A stretch of DNA of 64,000 bases from contig NZ_BMTT01000001.1 of the NCBI RefSeq assembly GCF_014649815.1, forward strand, positions 496,001-560,000. Direction: 5' to 3'. Position 1 is the stretch's first letter. The number at the start of each line of letters is the position of its first letter. Below, one piece after another: positions 1 through 9,800 of the stretch. The notes beneath the pieces were generated by a model. The model did no database searches. It had not been told where the DNA came from and was given only the letters and a program-made list of their open reading frames with translations. This stretch comes from Streptomyces mutabilis. Its GTDB lineage: Bacteria; Actinomycetota; Actinomycetes; Streptomycetales; Streptomycetaceae. The position numbers and the translations under genes are program-made.

Positions 1-233
1 TCCTCGGCGCTCAGGCCGCTCTCGCGTACCGGGCGCTCGGTCTTGCCGGTGCGGTCCACCAGGTAACGCACCGACACCCGCTCGTCGACGGTGAAGAACG
101 GCTGCTCGCGCGTCTTGAAGACGCTGAGCACCTCGATGTCGTGCCGGGGGGCCAGGTGGGTCGCCTGGGTGTAGACGGCCTGCTCCGTGCCGCCCATCTC
201 GTCACCCCAGGTGAGGAGAAAGGTGATTTTCAT
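1..233 (-). CDS. Glycosyltransferase family 4, N-terminal fragment (cut by window edge)
   Basis: Only the first 77 residues are present; the rest lies left of the window. The start is ATG at 233, beginning MKITFLLTWGDEMGGTEQAV. That is the usual opening of a GT-B glycosyltransferase: a beta strand, then a GG-T loop and a helix for nucleotide-sugar or acceptor binding. The gene follows the 329-aa gene with a 7-bp gap and is the third gene of a minus-strand operon headed by a Stealth-family transferase. This suggests a role in building a cell-wall glycopolymer. The ribosome-binding site is weak, so translational coupling is likely. The substrate cannot be read from this fragment. Confidence 0.75.
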   Translation of the reverse strand, partial: MKITFLLTWGDEMGGTEQAVYTQATHLAPRHDIEVLSVFKTREQPFFTVDERVSVRYLVDRTGKTERPVRESGLSAE

Positions 234-240
234 CTTTTTG

Positions 241-1230
241 TCAACTTCCAGAGGGGATGAGCGCGGCACGGAAGGCCAGGCTGCCGACGGGCGTGTAATA
301 GGGGTTGATCCGCAGTGCGGTGCCGTCGTCCGCCGTCAGCAGCCGGTTCGGCATCCGGAACACGTCCCCGGGGCTGCGTACGTCGGTCCGTCGCCGACAC
401 AGCTTCAGCGACCGGCCGCGCGGCCGTCGCAGGCGGACGTCCCAGATCTGTTCCTTGGCACCCGAGGCGCCGAAGTCAGCGGTGTCGACGGCGCAGGTGA
501 AGACGTCACCCTGCCAGGTGGCCGGGATCGTCCGGCTCACCTTGCCGTTCCTGCGGATCAGTTCCACGTCCCCGTTGCACGCCTCCGCCGGGGAGTTGAC
601 GAGGCGGCCCCGCAGCGTGACCCGCGACCAGCCGATGTCGACGGAGACGACCTCGGCCTCGGCGTGGTCCCTGCCCAGGGAGAGGTACGCACGTCCGGTG
701 CTCGACGCGATGACGCGGCAGTAGGTGCCGTCGTCCCGCACGGGCTCGGGCAGCGTGGGGCCGTCGGGCATCAGCCGGGGCGCTGCGGCCAGCGCGAAGC
801 GGCGTTCCTCGCCCCGGACGTCGGTGAAGACCGCGGACATCCGCCACTGTCCGGCTTCCAGCAGGAACCTGCGCATCCCGGCGGGCACCGGCGGGCTGTC
901 GGCGCGGACACCCTCCAGCAGGTCCATGACCGAGGTGCCGCGGGCCTCGACGCGTCCGTCGCCACGCTGCACCAGGGTCAGCGGGACGACGACCGGGGAG
1001 GAGCCCGAGCCGAGGACCAGCGACGCGGCCGACGCGGTGAGGTCCTCGGGCACGGTCACGCAGACGTTGAGCGTGCGGCCGTCCAGCAGGGACAGGTGGT
1101 CCGCCGCGACGCGCGGCCAGTCGTCCGGGCTCGGCGGGACCAGGACGAGGCTGTCCAGCCGCGACCGCGCCGAACGCACGGCGGCGTAGCCCTTGCGCAT
1201 CACCTGGTGGGGGGTGGGTAGTTGTCTCAT
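241..1230 (-). CDS. Uncharacterised 329-aa protein of a cell-wall glycopolymer operon
   Basis: I do not recognise a named family. The protein is soluble, with no signal peptide or membrane segment, and reads as alternating short beta strands with several Arg/Asp-rich turns, suggesting beta-sandwich modules. Its ATG at 1230 overlaps the stop of the upstream Stealth gene (ATGA), and its stop lies 7 bp before the GT4 gene, so the three are probably co-translated. The context implies an accessory role in synthesis or modification of a phosphate-containing surface polysaccharide, but the sequence gives no catalytic motif. High GC3 and tight coupling make it a real gene. Confidence 0.7.
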   Translation of the reverse strand: MRQLPTPHQVMRKGYAAVRSARSRLDSLVLVPPSPDDWPRVAADHLSLLDGRTLNVCVTVPEDLTASAASLVLGSGSSPVVVPLTLVQRGDGRVEARGTSVMDLLEGVRADSPPVPAGMRRFLLEAGQWRMSAVFTDVRGEERRFALAAAPRLMPDGPTLPEPVRDDGTYCRVIASSTGRAYLSLGRDHAEAEVVSVDIGWSRVTLRGRLVNSPAEACNGDVELIRRNGKVSRTIPATWQGDVFTCAVDTADFGASGAKEQIWDVRLRRPRGRSLKLCRRRTDVRSPGDVFRMPNRLLTADDGTALRINPYYTPVGSLAFRAALIPSGS

Positions 1231-3035
1231 CAGTCGTCTGCACCGCGCTCGTAGGGGCTCGGGAAGGGGAAGTACTCGTCCAGGAATCGGGTCATCAGGG
1301 TCTGCTGGTGGGCGAGCTCGGCCTCGGTGGACGTCGTGTCGTTCAGACAGAAGACGTGGGCCTCGCGCTCGGCGAGCAGTCGGCCGAGGACCCGTTCGGC
1401 GCCCGGCCGACCGACGTCGAGGTAGCGGTAGACGAGCTGGTCGCCCGGGAAGGAGCGGCCCGTGTGGAACGCGTAGTAGTGGTGGAGCGACGAGGTGACC
1501 GAGATGTCACCGGCGCTGCGGAAGCGGCTCGCTGCGGTGCGCCGGTGTTCGTCGGCGAACTCGGTCTCGATCGCGTCCAGCACGCTGCGGTGCAGGGCGT
1601 GCGGCACGTGCTTCATCTTGCGGAAGATGGTGCCGCCGAAGCGCTCGGCGATCAGCCGGCGGTTGTTCTTGCCGGCGGCCGCGACGGGCGGGTCGTCGCT
1701 GCTCGGCTCGCCGAAGGGGATGAGCGCGGGCGACAGGTAGAACTGGCCGAGGCCGTTGGGCAGGAAGAAGTGCTGGGGCAGCGTCTCCCGGCCGAGCATC
1801 ACGTCGTCGTTGAAGTAGAGGAAGTGCTCGGAGAGTCCGTCGATGTGGTGGAGCTGACTTTCGATCGCGTGCGAGTTGAACGTCGGCAGGGACGTCGGCT
1901 CGCTGAATATCTCCTTGTGGCTGACGACCTTCAGTCGCGGGTGGTCCGTGTTCAGCCACTCGGGAGTCTGGTCGGCGGTCACCAGGTAGATGTTGCGCAC
2001 CCAGGGCGCGTACAGGTTCAGGGAGCGCAGCGAATAGCGCAGTTCGTCCCTGCTGAGGTACCGCGCCGCGTTGGCCGCTTCCTCGTGGTAGGGCCGGTCG
2101 GAGAACTCGGCCCGGCTGCGTATCCACTCCGGGTCGGAGCCGTCGACCCACGTGTACACCACGTCGATGGGGAAGGTGCGGCGTCCGACCGTTCCGGCGG
2201 CGAAGGCGGGGCGGGTGCGCACGCGCGCGGGGCGACCGCCGTCACCGGTGCCGTCCCGGGCCTCCGGCGTCTCGGTGTCCCGCGGGGCCTCGGGCGCCGG
2301 CAACGGGGCGAGGTCGGTGAAGAGGGCCTCGTCCGCCTCCGTCGGCTCCTCGTCGACCGGAACGGCCTCGGCGACCGGGTTGCGGCGGGGGGAGAGCAGT
2401 TCGTCGCCCTCGCGCTTCCAGAACTCGATGTCGCAGCCGTACCGCAGGCCGAACACCATGCGGCCGGTCTCGTCGGTGCGGTACCAGGTGCAGCGGAAGA
2501 CCGGGGATCCTGACACCCGCTTCCACGGCCCGGCTCCGAAGGCAGGCAGGGCGGCCTCGTCGAGAGGCTCGCCCTTGCGTATGGGTACCACGTAACCGGG
2601 TCTGACCCGGCAGGCCTGGCGCAGCGCGGTGATCACGCTCTCCCGGTCGTCCTCCCGGACCGCCACCGCGGTGGACGTCTCGGAGGCCGAACGTACGCAG
2701 AAGTAGTCGATGCCCGCGTGCCGCAGCGCCTCGGTCACGTCCTCGAGGTTGGCGCGCCGGGCCTCCAGCGGCGTGACCCTCGGTACGACGTGGGCGATGC
2801 GCGGCGTACTGCCCACGCTGACGACCCGCCGGTCGTGGCGGGCCAGCAGCTTCCGGTTGCTGCGGGCGACGCGCACGCGCTTGATCTGGTCCCGCTTGGC
2901 GGCAGCGGCGGCGATGCCCTCTTTGACCTGCTGGCGGAAGCCGCTGTCCACGTGCTCGGCGATCACACGACGCGCACCCACCGGGACTACGCGACGGTAG
3001 ACACCGACCAACCGGGGTGCTTCAGGATTTCGCAC
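1230..3035 (-). CDS. Stealth-family sugar-phosphate transferase
   Basis: A 601-aa protein starting at GTG 3035, chosen because GGAGGAGC lies 7-8 nt upstream; an in-frame TTG at 3116 has no such site. It contains the conserved Stealth regions: CR1 (PIDVVYTWVDGSDPEW, about residue 291), CR2 (RDELRYSLRSLNLYAPWVRN, about 327, then FLYFNDDVMLGRE near 405), and CR3/CR4 towards the C-terminus. Stealth enzymes transfer hexose-1-phosphate from UDP-sugars to make phosphodiester-linked capsules or wall polymers. About 290 N-terminal residues precede CR1 and carry no motif I recognise. It is first in the operon with the 329-aa and GT4 genes. The related S. coelicolor locus next to the mre cluster is known to supply a spore-wall glycopolymer; the exact polymer here is inferred. 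Confidence 0.88.
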   Translation of the reverse strand: MRNPEAPRLVGVYRRVVPVGARRVIAEHVDSGFRQQVKEGIAAAAAKRDQIKRVRVARSNRKLLARHDRRVVSVGSTPRIAHVVPRVTPLEARRANLEDVTEALRHAGIDYFCVRSASETSTAVAVREDDRESVITALRQACRVRPGYVVPIRKGEPLDEAALPAFGAGPWKRVSGSPVFRCTWYRTDETGRMVFGLRYGCDIEFWKREGDELLSPRRNPVAEAVPVDEEPTEADEALFTDLAPLPAPEAPRDTETPEARDGTGDGGRPARVRTRPAFAAGTVGRRTFPIDVVYTWVDGSDPEWIRSRAEFSDRPYHEEAANAARYLSRDELRYSLRSLNLYAPWVRNIYLVTADQTPEWLNTDHPRLKVVSHKEIFSEPTSLPTFNSHAIESQLHHIDGLSEHFLYFNDDVMLGRETLPQHFFLPNGLGQFYLSPALIPFGEPSSDDPPVAAAGKNNRRLIAERFGGTIFRKMKHVPHALHRSVLDAIETEFADEHRRTAASRFRSAGDISVTSSLHHYYAFHTGRSFPGDQLVYRYLDVGRPGAERVLGRLLAEREAHVFCLNDTTSTEAELAHQQTLMTRFLDEYFPFPSPYERGADD

Positions 3036-3205
3036 TGCGGGAGCTCCTCCGACGGGACCGGTGTCGAGGACGACGATCCCCTTGATGATGACGCGGGCGG
3101 AATACAGACATGTCAAGTATGCAACGCGTTCACGTCACGTCCGCCTTGGTGAAGCCACCCGGTAACCATCGACATCTGTGATATGGGAGACAAAGAAACG
3201 GTGCA

Positions 3206-3233
3206 ACCCCGACGCCTTCCCAGGCGTCGGGGT
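3206..3233 (-). terminator. Terminator hairpin after obg
   Basis: Perfect 11-bp inverted repeat accccgacgcc / ggcgtcggggt with a 6-nt loop, starting 17 bp past the obg stop. There is no strong U tract, which is usual in Streptomyces. It should end the rplU-rpmA-obg transcript before the Stealth gene. Confidence 0.8.
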
Positions 3234-3249
3234 CTGTGTCTCACACCAC

Positions 3250-4686
3250 TCAGAACGGCTCGAAGCCGTCGAACTCCCGCTCCGCCTCGTCCCGTTCGGC
3301 GTCCCGGTCCCGCCGCCGCTGGGCGGCCGGGCGGGGTGCCTCGAAGCGGTGGTCCTCGCCGCGGCGGCCGAGCATCTCGGCGCCGGCCGTCACCGACGGC
3401 TCCCAGTCGAAGACGACCGCGTTGTCCTCGGGGCCGATGGCCACGCCGTCACCGTTGCGCGCACCGGCCTTCATCAACTCGTCCTCGACACCGAGGCGGT
3501 TGAGGCGGTCGGAGAGGTAGCCGACGGCCTCGTCGTTGTTGAAGTCGGTCTGGCGGACCCAGCGTTCGGGCTTCTCGCCCCGCACGCGGAACAGGCCGTC
3601 CTCCTCGCGGGTGACCGTGAAGCCCGCGTCGTCCACGGCCTTGGGCCGGATGACGATCCGCGTGGCCTCCTCCTTCGGGCGGGCGGCACGGGCCTTGGCC
3701 ACCAGGTCGGCCAGGGCGAACGACAGCTCCTTCAGGCCCATGTGGGCCACCGCCGACACCTCGAAGACGCGGTAGCCGCGCTCCTCCAGGTCCGGGCGGA
3801 CCATCTCGGCGAGGTCCTTGCCGTCGGGAACGTCGATCTTGTTCAGGACGACGATGCGGGGCCGGTTGTCCAGGCCGCCGTACGCGCGCAGCTCCGCCTC
3901 GATGATGTCCAGGTCGGAGACCGGGTCGCGGTCGGACTCCAGCGTCGCCGTGTCCAGGACGTGCACCAGCACACTGCACCGCTCCACGTGCCGCAGGAAC
4001 TCCAGGCCGAGGCCCTTGCCCTGGCTGGCGCCCGGGATGAGGCCGGGGACGTCGGCGATGGTGTAGACGGTCTCACCGGCCGTCACCACGCCGAGGTTGG
4101 GTACGAGCGTCGTGAAGGGGTAGTCGGCGATCTTCGGCTTGGCCGCGCTCAGTACGGAGATCAGCGAGGACTTGCCCGCGCTCGGGTAGCCGACCAGCGC
4201 CACGTCGGCGACGGTCTTCAACTCCAGGACGACGTCCCCGAGGTCCCCCGGCTCGCCGAGCAGCGCGAAGCCCGGGGCCTTGCGGCGGGCGGAGGCGAGG
4301 GCCGCGTTGCCGAGGCCGCCCCGGCCGCCCTGCGCGGCGACGAAGGACGTGCCGTGCCCGACCAGGTCGGCCAGCACGTTGCCCGCCTTGTCGAGGACCA
4401 CGGTGCCGTCGGGCACGGCGAGGATCAGGTCCTGGCCGTCCTTGCCGGAACGGTTGCCGCCCTCACCGGGCTTGCCGTTGGTGGCCTTGCGGTGCGGGGA
4501 GTGGTGGTACTCGAGGAGCGTGGTCACCGACTGGTCGACGGTGAGGATCACGTCGCCGCCGCGGCCGCCGTTGCCGCCGTCCGGGCCGCCGAGCGGCTTG
4601 AACTTCTCACGGTGGACGGAGGCACAGCCGTGGCCTCCGTTACCCGCGGCGACGTGCAGTTCGACGCGGTCCACGAAGGTGGTCAT
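3250..4686 (-). CDS. obg: GTPase Obg/CgtA
   Basis: A 478-aa essential GTPase that associates with the large ribosomal subunit and, in Streptomyces, influences the onset of aerial growth. The N-terminal glycine-rich Obg fold (residues 1-158) starts [20 protein letters not shown]. The G domain carries P-loop [11 protein letters not shown] near 165-175, G3 DVPGLIPGA and G4 NKID. A C-terminal OCT domain follows at about 340-430, ending in an acidic/basic tail typical of actinobacterial forms. It is third in the rplU-rpmA-obg operon, the usual arrangement. ATG 4686 is well placed after a GGAGGCAC site. Confidence 0.97.
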   Translation of the reverse strand: MTTFVDRVELHVAAGNGGHGCASVHREKFKPLGGPDGGNGGRGGDVILTVDQSVTTLLEYHHSPHRKATNGKPGEGGNRSGKDGQDLILAVPDGTVVLDKAGNVLADLVGHGTSFVAAQGGRGGLGNAALASARRKAPGFALLGEPGDLGDVVLELKTVADVALVGYPSAGKSSLISVLSAAKPKIADYPFTTLVPNLGVVTAGETVYTIADVPGLIPGASQGKGLGLEFLRHVERCSVLVHVLDTATLESDRDPVSDLDIIEAELRAYGGLDNRPRIVVLNKIDVPDGKDLAEMVRPDLEERGYRVFEVSAVAHMGLKELSFALADLVAKARAARPKEEATRIVIRPKAVDDAGFTVTREEDGLFRVRGEKPERWVRQTDFNNDEAVGYLSDRLNRLGVEDELMKAGARNGDGVAIGPEDNAVVFDWEPSVTAGAEMLGRRGEDHRFEAPRPAAQRRRDRDAERDEAEREFDGFEPF

Positions 4687-4735
4687 GGGATGTGCCTCCA
4701 GTTACTGCCTACTGCGGGGAATGTCTCTTGGGTAA

Positions 4736-4792
4736 CACGCGAAAGGCGGACCCGCTTCCCCTCGGGGAAGTGAGGCCCGCCTCGCGAAAGTG
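4736..4792 (-). terminator. Imperfect stem-loop between rpmA and obg
   Basis: An interrupted inverted repeat (outer arms aggcgg / ccgcct, inner cttcccc / ggggaag) lies just past the rpmA stop. It probably attenuates readthrough into obg or stabilises the ribosomal-protein message rather than stopping transcription, since obg has no obvious promoter of its own here. Confidence 0.5.
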
Positions 4793-4797
4793 TCCGG

Positions 4798-5052
4798 TCA
4801 GGCGACCGGGACGATGTTCACGACCTTGCGGCCACGGTGGGTGCCGAACTGCACCGCACCGGCCTGCAGGGCGAACAGCGTGTCGTCGCCGCCACGGCCG
4901 ACGCCGGCGCCCGGGTGGAAGTGGGTGCCGCGCTGGCGGACCAGGATCTCACCCGCGTTGACGGCCTGACCGCCGAAGCGCTTCACGCCGAGCCGCTGGG
5001 CATTGGAGTCGCGACCGTTCCGGGTGGACGATGCGCCCTTCTTGTGTGCCAT
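4798..5052 (-). CDS. rpmA: 50S ribosomal protein L27
   Basis: 84 aa, starting [20 protein letters not shown], the canonical L27 opening. L27 sits at the peptidyl-transferase centre, with its flexible N-terminus reaching the tRNA ends. The N-terminus starts directly with MAHKKG and lacks the cleavable extension found in Firmicutes. The gene lies 14 bp after rplU in the same operon. Confidence 0.98.
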   Translation of the reverse strand: MAHKKGASSTRNGRDSNAQRLGVKRFGGQAVNAGEILVRQRGTHFHPGAGVGRGGDDTLFALQAGAVQFGTHRGRKVVNIVPVA

Positions 5053-5066
5053 GTCTCCTCAGTCCC

Positions 5067-5387
5067 TTACTTCGCAGCCGCGGGGATCTCAGTGACCTTG
5101 ATCGCCGTGTACTGCTGGCGGTGGCCCTGACGGCGGCGGTAGCCGGTCTTGTTCTTGTAGCGCAGAATGTCGATCTTCTGGCCCTTGTGGTGGTCCACGA
5201 CCTCGGCCTGGACCTTGATGCCGGCCAGCACCCACGGGTCGCTGGTCACAGCGTCGCCGTCGACAACGAGCAGGGTCGAGAGCTCGACCGTGTCGCCGAC
5301 CTTGGCGGTGGAAATCTTGTCAACCTCAACGATGTCGCCGACAGCAACCTTGTGCTGGCGACCACCGCTGCGCACGATGGCGTACAC
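5067..5387 (-). CDS. rplU: 50S ribosomal protein L21
   Basis: 106 aa, starting [20 protein letters not shown]. It binds 23S rRNA and contacts L20. It is the first gene of the rplU-rpmA-obg operon, about 150 nt downstream of a clear promoter. The start lies at 5387 with GAGAGAGTGAGAT just upstream. Confidence 0.98.
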   Translation of the reverse strand: MYAIVRSGGRQHKVAVGDIVEVDKISTAKVGDTVELSTLLVVDGDAVTSDPWVLAGIKVQAEVVDHHKGQKIDILRYKNKTGYRRRQGHRQQYTAIKVTEIPAAAK

Positions 5388-5538
5388 GCGGATCTCACTC
5401 TCTCGCTCGGGAACGGCACCCCCGCAGTCCAGCCGCCCGCGACATGCGCGAGCGGCCTCTCCCGGCCCGGGCCCACGGGGGTCCGCATCCGGAAGGAATG
5501 AGGTTTACGGGGATGTGACGCGTCAGTCGACACGCCGA
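5388..5538 (-). promoter_or_regulatory. Leader of the rplU operon
   Basis: About 150 nt of untranslated leader between the predicted start of transcription and rplU. It contains a GC-rich segment (5408-5480) able to fold into stem-loops. Leaders of this size often carry ribosomal-protein autoregulatory structures, but I cannot match this one to a known family by eye. Confidence 0.4.
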
Positions 5539-5544
5539 CGGTCA

Positions 5545-5573
5545 AGGTTACGGGGCCGCATGACAGGGGTCAA
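5545..5573 (-). promoter_or_regulatory. Promoter of rplU-rpmA-obg
   Basis: Read on the minus strand: -35 TTGACC (5573-5568), exactly 17 bp, then -10 TAACCT (5550-5545). This is a strong match to the HrdB-type vegetative consensus of Streptomyces. Transcription would start near 5538. Confidence 0.7.
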
Positions 5574-5590
5574 ACCGGGCCCCGCCTGCC

Positions 5591-6652
5591 TCAGTCGGCC
5601 ACCGACGCGACGTACTCGGCGTACGCCTCCTTGGCCCGCTCCGGTGACAGGTCCAGGTGCTCCAGGACCGTGTACCGGCCGGGCCGGGTCTGCGGCGCGA
5701 ACTCCACGGCCCGTACGAACTCGTCGTCGCCGAACCCGATCTCCTCGGCCACCACCGGCAGCCCGTGCCGACGCAGCGTCCGGGCCATCAGCAGGGAGCC
5801 CTCCTGGTCGCCCCGCAGGAACGTCGCGAAGGCCGCGCCGATGCCCACCTGCTCGCCGTGGCTCGCCGCGCGCCTGGGGTACAGCAGGTCGAGCGCGTGG
5901 CTGATCTCGTGACAGGCGCCGGACGAGGGGCGGGTGTGCCCGGCGATCGACATGGCGATGCCGGACAGCACCAGGCCCTCGGTCAGCACGGTCAGGAACC
6001 CGTCGTCGCCGCAGCCGCCGGGATGACGCAGCACCGCCTCGCCGGCCTGCCGGGCCAGGGCGGCGGCGAGACCGTCGACCTTCTCGCCGTTGACCCGGTG
6101 CGCCAGCTCCCAGTCGGCGACCGCCGAGATGTTGGAGACGGCGTCGCCGATGCCGGACCGTACGAAGCGGATCGGCGCCTCCCGGATCACCGCGAGGTCG
6201 ACGACGAGCGCGATGGGCGTCGGCACGCCGTACGAACCGCGGCCCGCGTCGTTGTCCAGTATCGACACCGGGGAGCAGATGCCGTCGTGGGAGAGGTTGG
6301 TGGCCACGGCGACCATGGGCAGGCCCACCCGGGCCGCCGCGAACTTGGCGCAGTCGATGACCTTTCCGCCGCCGAGGCCCACCACCGCGTCGTAGCGGCC
6401 CGACTTCATCCCGTCGGCCAGCCGCACGGCGTCGTCGATCGTGCCGCCGCCGACCTCGAACCAGTCGGCGCCGGGCAGGGACGGCTCCAGTCTCCGGCGC
6501 AGCCGCGCCCCAGAACCGTCGCTGATCGCCACGGCGAGCCGCCCGGACCGGGAGATCCGCTCGTCCGCCAGGACGTCGGCGAGGTCGTCGAGCGCGCCCG
6601 GCCGGATGTCCACGGCGAGCGGCGAGGGAATGAGCCTCGTCAGTACCGGCAC
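5591..6652 (-). CDS. Glycerol-1-phosphate dehydrogenase-like (iron-containing alcohol dehydrogenase family)
   Basis: 353 aa from GTG 6652, preceded by GAGGAGAGAA. The dinucleotide-binding motif VVGLGGGKVIDCAKF (about 100-115) and metal-binding histidines in SSGACHEISHALD and RAASHGEQVG mark the DHQS-like/Fe-ADH fold. The segment NLSHDGICSPVS is typical of G1P dehydrogenases, which reduce dihydroxyacetone phosphate. Bacterial members can supply sn-glycerol-1-phosphate, or related alcohols, for wall polymers or lipids. It is monocistronic between strong hairpins (upstream) and the rplU promoter (downstream). The substrate is not provable from sequence. Confidence 0.8.
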   Translation of the reverse strand: MPVLTRLIPSPLAVDIRPGALDDLADVLADERISRSGRLAVAISDGSGARLRRRLEPSLPGADWFEVGGGTIDDAVRLADGMKSGRYDAVVGLGGGKVIDCAKFAAARVGLPMVAVATNLSHDGICSPVSILDNDAGRGSYGVPTPIALVVDLAVIREAPIRFVRSGIGDAVSNISAVADWELAHRVNGEKVDGLAAALARQAGEAVLRHPGGCGDDGFLTVLTEGLVLSGIAMSIAGHTRPSSGACHEISHALDLLYPRRAASHGEQVGIGAAFATFLRGDQEGSLLMARTLRRHGLPVVAEEIGFGDDEFVRAVEFAPQTRPGRYTVLEHLDLSPERAKEAYAEYVASVAD

Positions 6653-6723
6653 GTGATCTTCTCTCCTCACGGGGGCGGATCGGTGACTGTCCGGTGATGA
6701 TGCGCACGGGCACGTCCGGGGAA

Positions 6724-6770
6724 ACGTGTGGTCCTGTCCGAACGGCTTCCGGACGGACAGGACCACACGT
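6724..6770 (-). terminator. Strong hairpin downstream of rne
   Basis: Perfect 17-bp arms acgtgtggtcctgtccg (6724-6740) and cggacaggaccacacgt (6754-6770) with a 13-nt loop. On the minus strand it lies 51 bp past the rne stop and 72 bp before the next start, so it should terminate rne. Confidence 0.8.
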
Positions 6771-6782
6771 TCTGCGACAGGT

Positions 6783-6810
6783 GCCCGATCAGGCAGGTGC
6801 CTGATCGGGC
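6783..6810 (-). terminator. Second hairpin downstream of rne
   Basis: 13-bp arms gcccgatcaggca / tgcctgatcgggc, separated by 2 nt, 11 bp past the rne stop and followed by the larger hairpin at 6724-6770. The two form a tandem terminator or a 3'-end stabiliser for the long rne message. Confidence 0.7.
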
Positions 6811-6820
6811 GGGTGCCGGA

Positions 6821-9800
6821 TCAGCCCTCGTCGGTGGCGGCCGTGACCGAGGACGGGCTCTGCTGAGCGGCCGCCGCGGTCTTCTTCGACGCCGTCTTCT
6901 TGGCCGTGGTCTTCGCCGTGGCCTTCTTGGCGGTCGTCGTCTTGGCCGCCTTCTTGGCGGTGGCCTTCTTGGCGGTGGCCTTCTTGGCGGTGTCCTTCTT
7001 GGCGGTGTCCTTCTTGGCGGTCGTCGTCTTCTTGGCGGCGGCCTTCTTCGCCGTCGCCTTCTTGGCCGTCTTGCGGGCCGCCGCCTTCTTGGCCGGGGCG
7101 GCCTCGTCGTCGGTCCCCGCGCCTTCGGCGGCCGTGGCCTGCTCGGCCGCGTCCGGTGCCGGGGCCGACGGGACGACCACGACGGCCGTCTCCTCGGGCG
7201 CGGTAGGCGCGGTGGCCTTGCGCACGGCGCGCCGGCGCGGGCGGGCCGGTGCGGCGCTCTCGGCGGGCGCAGCGGGCTGCTCGACCGGCTCCTGGGCCAC
7301 CGGGGCCTCGGGTGCCGTCTCGGCGGGGGCCTGCGGCAGCTCGGCCGGCGCGGCCTCGGGGACCGTCACGACGGCGGCCTGCGAACCCGCGGGCGAACCG
7401 GCCGGTGCGGACACCTTCCGGGTGGCCCGGCGGCGGGTGCGGCCCTTGGGCGCGGTCTCCTCGGCGGCCGGGGCCTCGGGGGCGGGCGCGCCGGAGACCG
7501 CGTCCTCGACCGCCGCGGGCTCGGCCAGCACCTCGGCGGCGGACTCCCCCCGCACGACGGGACGCTCGGCCTCCTCGGCGGCCGTGACGTCCTGCGCGGT
7601 GGGCGCCTGGGCGGCGGCCGGGCTCTCGCCCTTCGCGCCCTTCGGGGCGCTTGCCGGGGCCGACGCCCGTCGGCTGGTGCGGCGCCGGCCACGACCACGC
7701 GAGGCGGCGGCCTCGGCCTCGGCAGCGCTGCTGTACAGCTCCTCGTCCGGGGTGAACTCGGGCGCCGGGAGGGCGACCGGCTCGGCCACCTCGGCGGCGA
7801 CCTCGGCCTCGGACTCGGTGTCCGCCTCCTGCTCCGCCGTCGGACCGGTCTCGACGCCGGCCACGACCTCGTGCTCGTGCGGCTGGTCCGCGCCGGCCCG
7901 GGCCCGCTTGCGGCGCTTGCCGCCACCGCCACCGGCGGCCGCCGTCGGCTGGTCGAGGTGGACGATGACACCCCGGCCGTTGCAGTGGACGCAGGTCTCC
8001 GAGAACGACTCCAGCAGACCCTGGCCGACCCGCTTGCGGGTCATCTGGACCAGACCCAGCGAGGTGACCTCGGCGACCTGGTGCTTGGTCCGGTCCCGGC
8101 CCAGGCACTCCAGCAGGCGCCGCAGCACCAGGTCCCGGTTGGACTCCAGCACCATGTCGATGAAGTCGATGACGATGATGCCGCCGAGGTCGCGCAGCCT
8201 GAGCTGGCGCACGATCTCCTCGGCCGCCTCCAGGTTGTTCCTGGTGACCGTCTCCTCGAGGTTGCCGCCCTGACCGGTGAACTTGCCGGTGTTGACGTCG
8301 ATGACGACCATCGCCTCGGTCCGGTCGATCACCAGCGAACCGCCGCTGGGCAGCCAGACCTTGCGGTCCAGCGCCTTGGCGAGCTGCTCGTCGATCCGGT
8401 ACGTGGCGAAGACGTCGACCTCGCTCGTCCACTTGGACAGCCGCTCGGCCAGGTCCGGCGCCACGTGCGACACGTAGCCGTGGATGGTCTGCCAGGCGTC
8501 GTCGCCGCTGACGACGACCTTGGAGAAGTCCTCGTTGAAGATGTCCCGCACGACCCGGACGGTCATGTCCGGTTCGCCGTACAGCAGCGTGGGCGCGCCG
8601 GCGCTGCCGCCCTTGGCCTTCTTCTGGATCTCCTCCCACTGTCCCTGGAGCCGCTCGACGTCGCGGCGCAGTTCCTCCTCGCTGGCCCCCTCGGCGGCGG
8701 TGCGCACGATGACGCCCGCGTCCTCGGGGACGATCTTCTTGAGGATGGTCTTGAGGCGGGAGCGTTCGGTGTCGGGCAGCTTGCGGCTGATGCCGGTCAT
8801 CGAGCCCTCGGGCACGTAGACCAGGTAGCGGCCGGGCAGCGAGACCTGACTGGTCAGGCGGGCGCCCTTGTGACCGATCGGGTCCTTGGTGACCTGCACG
8901 AGGACCGACTGGCCGGACTTGAGGGCGGACTCGATGCGACGCGGGCCGTTGGCCATGCCCAGCGCCTCGAAGTTGACCTCACCGGCGTACAGGACTGCGT
9001 TGCGGCCCTTGCCGATGTCGATGAAGGCGGCCTCCATCGACGGCAGCACGTTCTGCACCTTGCCGAGGTAGACGTTGCCGACGTACGAGGTGGCCTGCTC
9101 CTTGTTGACGTAGTGCTCGACGAGCACGCCGTCCTCCAGGACGCCGATCTGGGTGCGCTCGCCGTGCTGGCGGACGACCATGACGCGCTCGACGGCCTCG
9201 CGGCGGGCCAGGAACTCGGCCTCGGTGATGATCGGCACCCGGCGGCGGCCCTGCTCACGGCCCTCGCGGCGGCGCTGCTTCTTGGCCTCCAGTCGCGTGG
9301 AGCCCTTGATGGACTGCACCTCGTCGGACGGCTCGGGCTTCGGGCGCGGCTCGCGGACCTTGACGACGGTGCGCTCGGGGTCGTCGGCGGACGACTCGGC
9401 CTCACCGGAGCCGTCCCCGGCCCGGCGGCGGCGACGACGCCGGCGACGGCTGCTGCTGGAGCCGCCGCTCTCGTCGGAGGACTCGCCGTTCTCCTCGGCG
9501 TCCTCCTCCGCCTGCTCGGCGGTGTCCTCGGCGTCCTGCGCGGCCTGCTCGGCGGCGACGTGCTCGGTGTCCTCGCCGTGCTCGCCCTCGGCGGCATCGC
9601 CGCGACGGCGGCGACGGCCACCCCGCCGCCTGCGGCGGCGCGAGCCGGACTCGTCGGAGCCCTCGGCGTCGTCGTGGTCCTCACCCGACTCGTCGGCGTC
9701 GCTGTCGGTGTCGGTGTCGGCCCGGTCCTCCGGCTCGTCCTGCGCGGCGGGGGCGGTGGCCCGGTCCTCGGTGCTCTCCTCGGCGGCGCCCCGGCGACGA

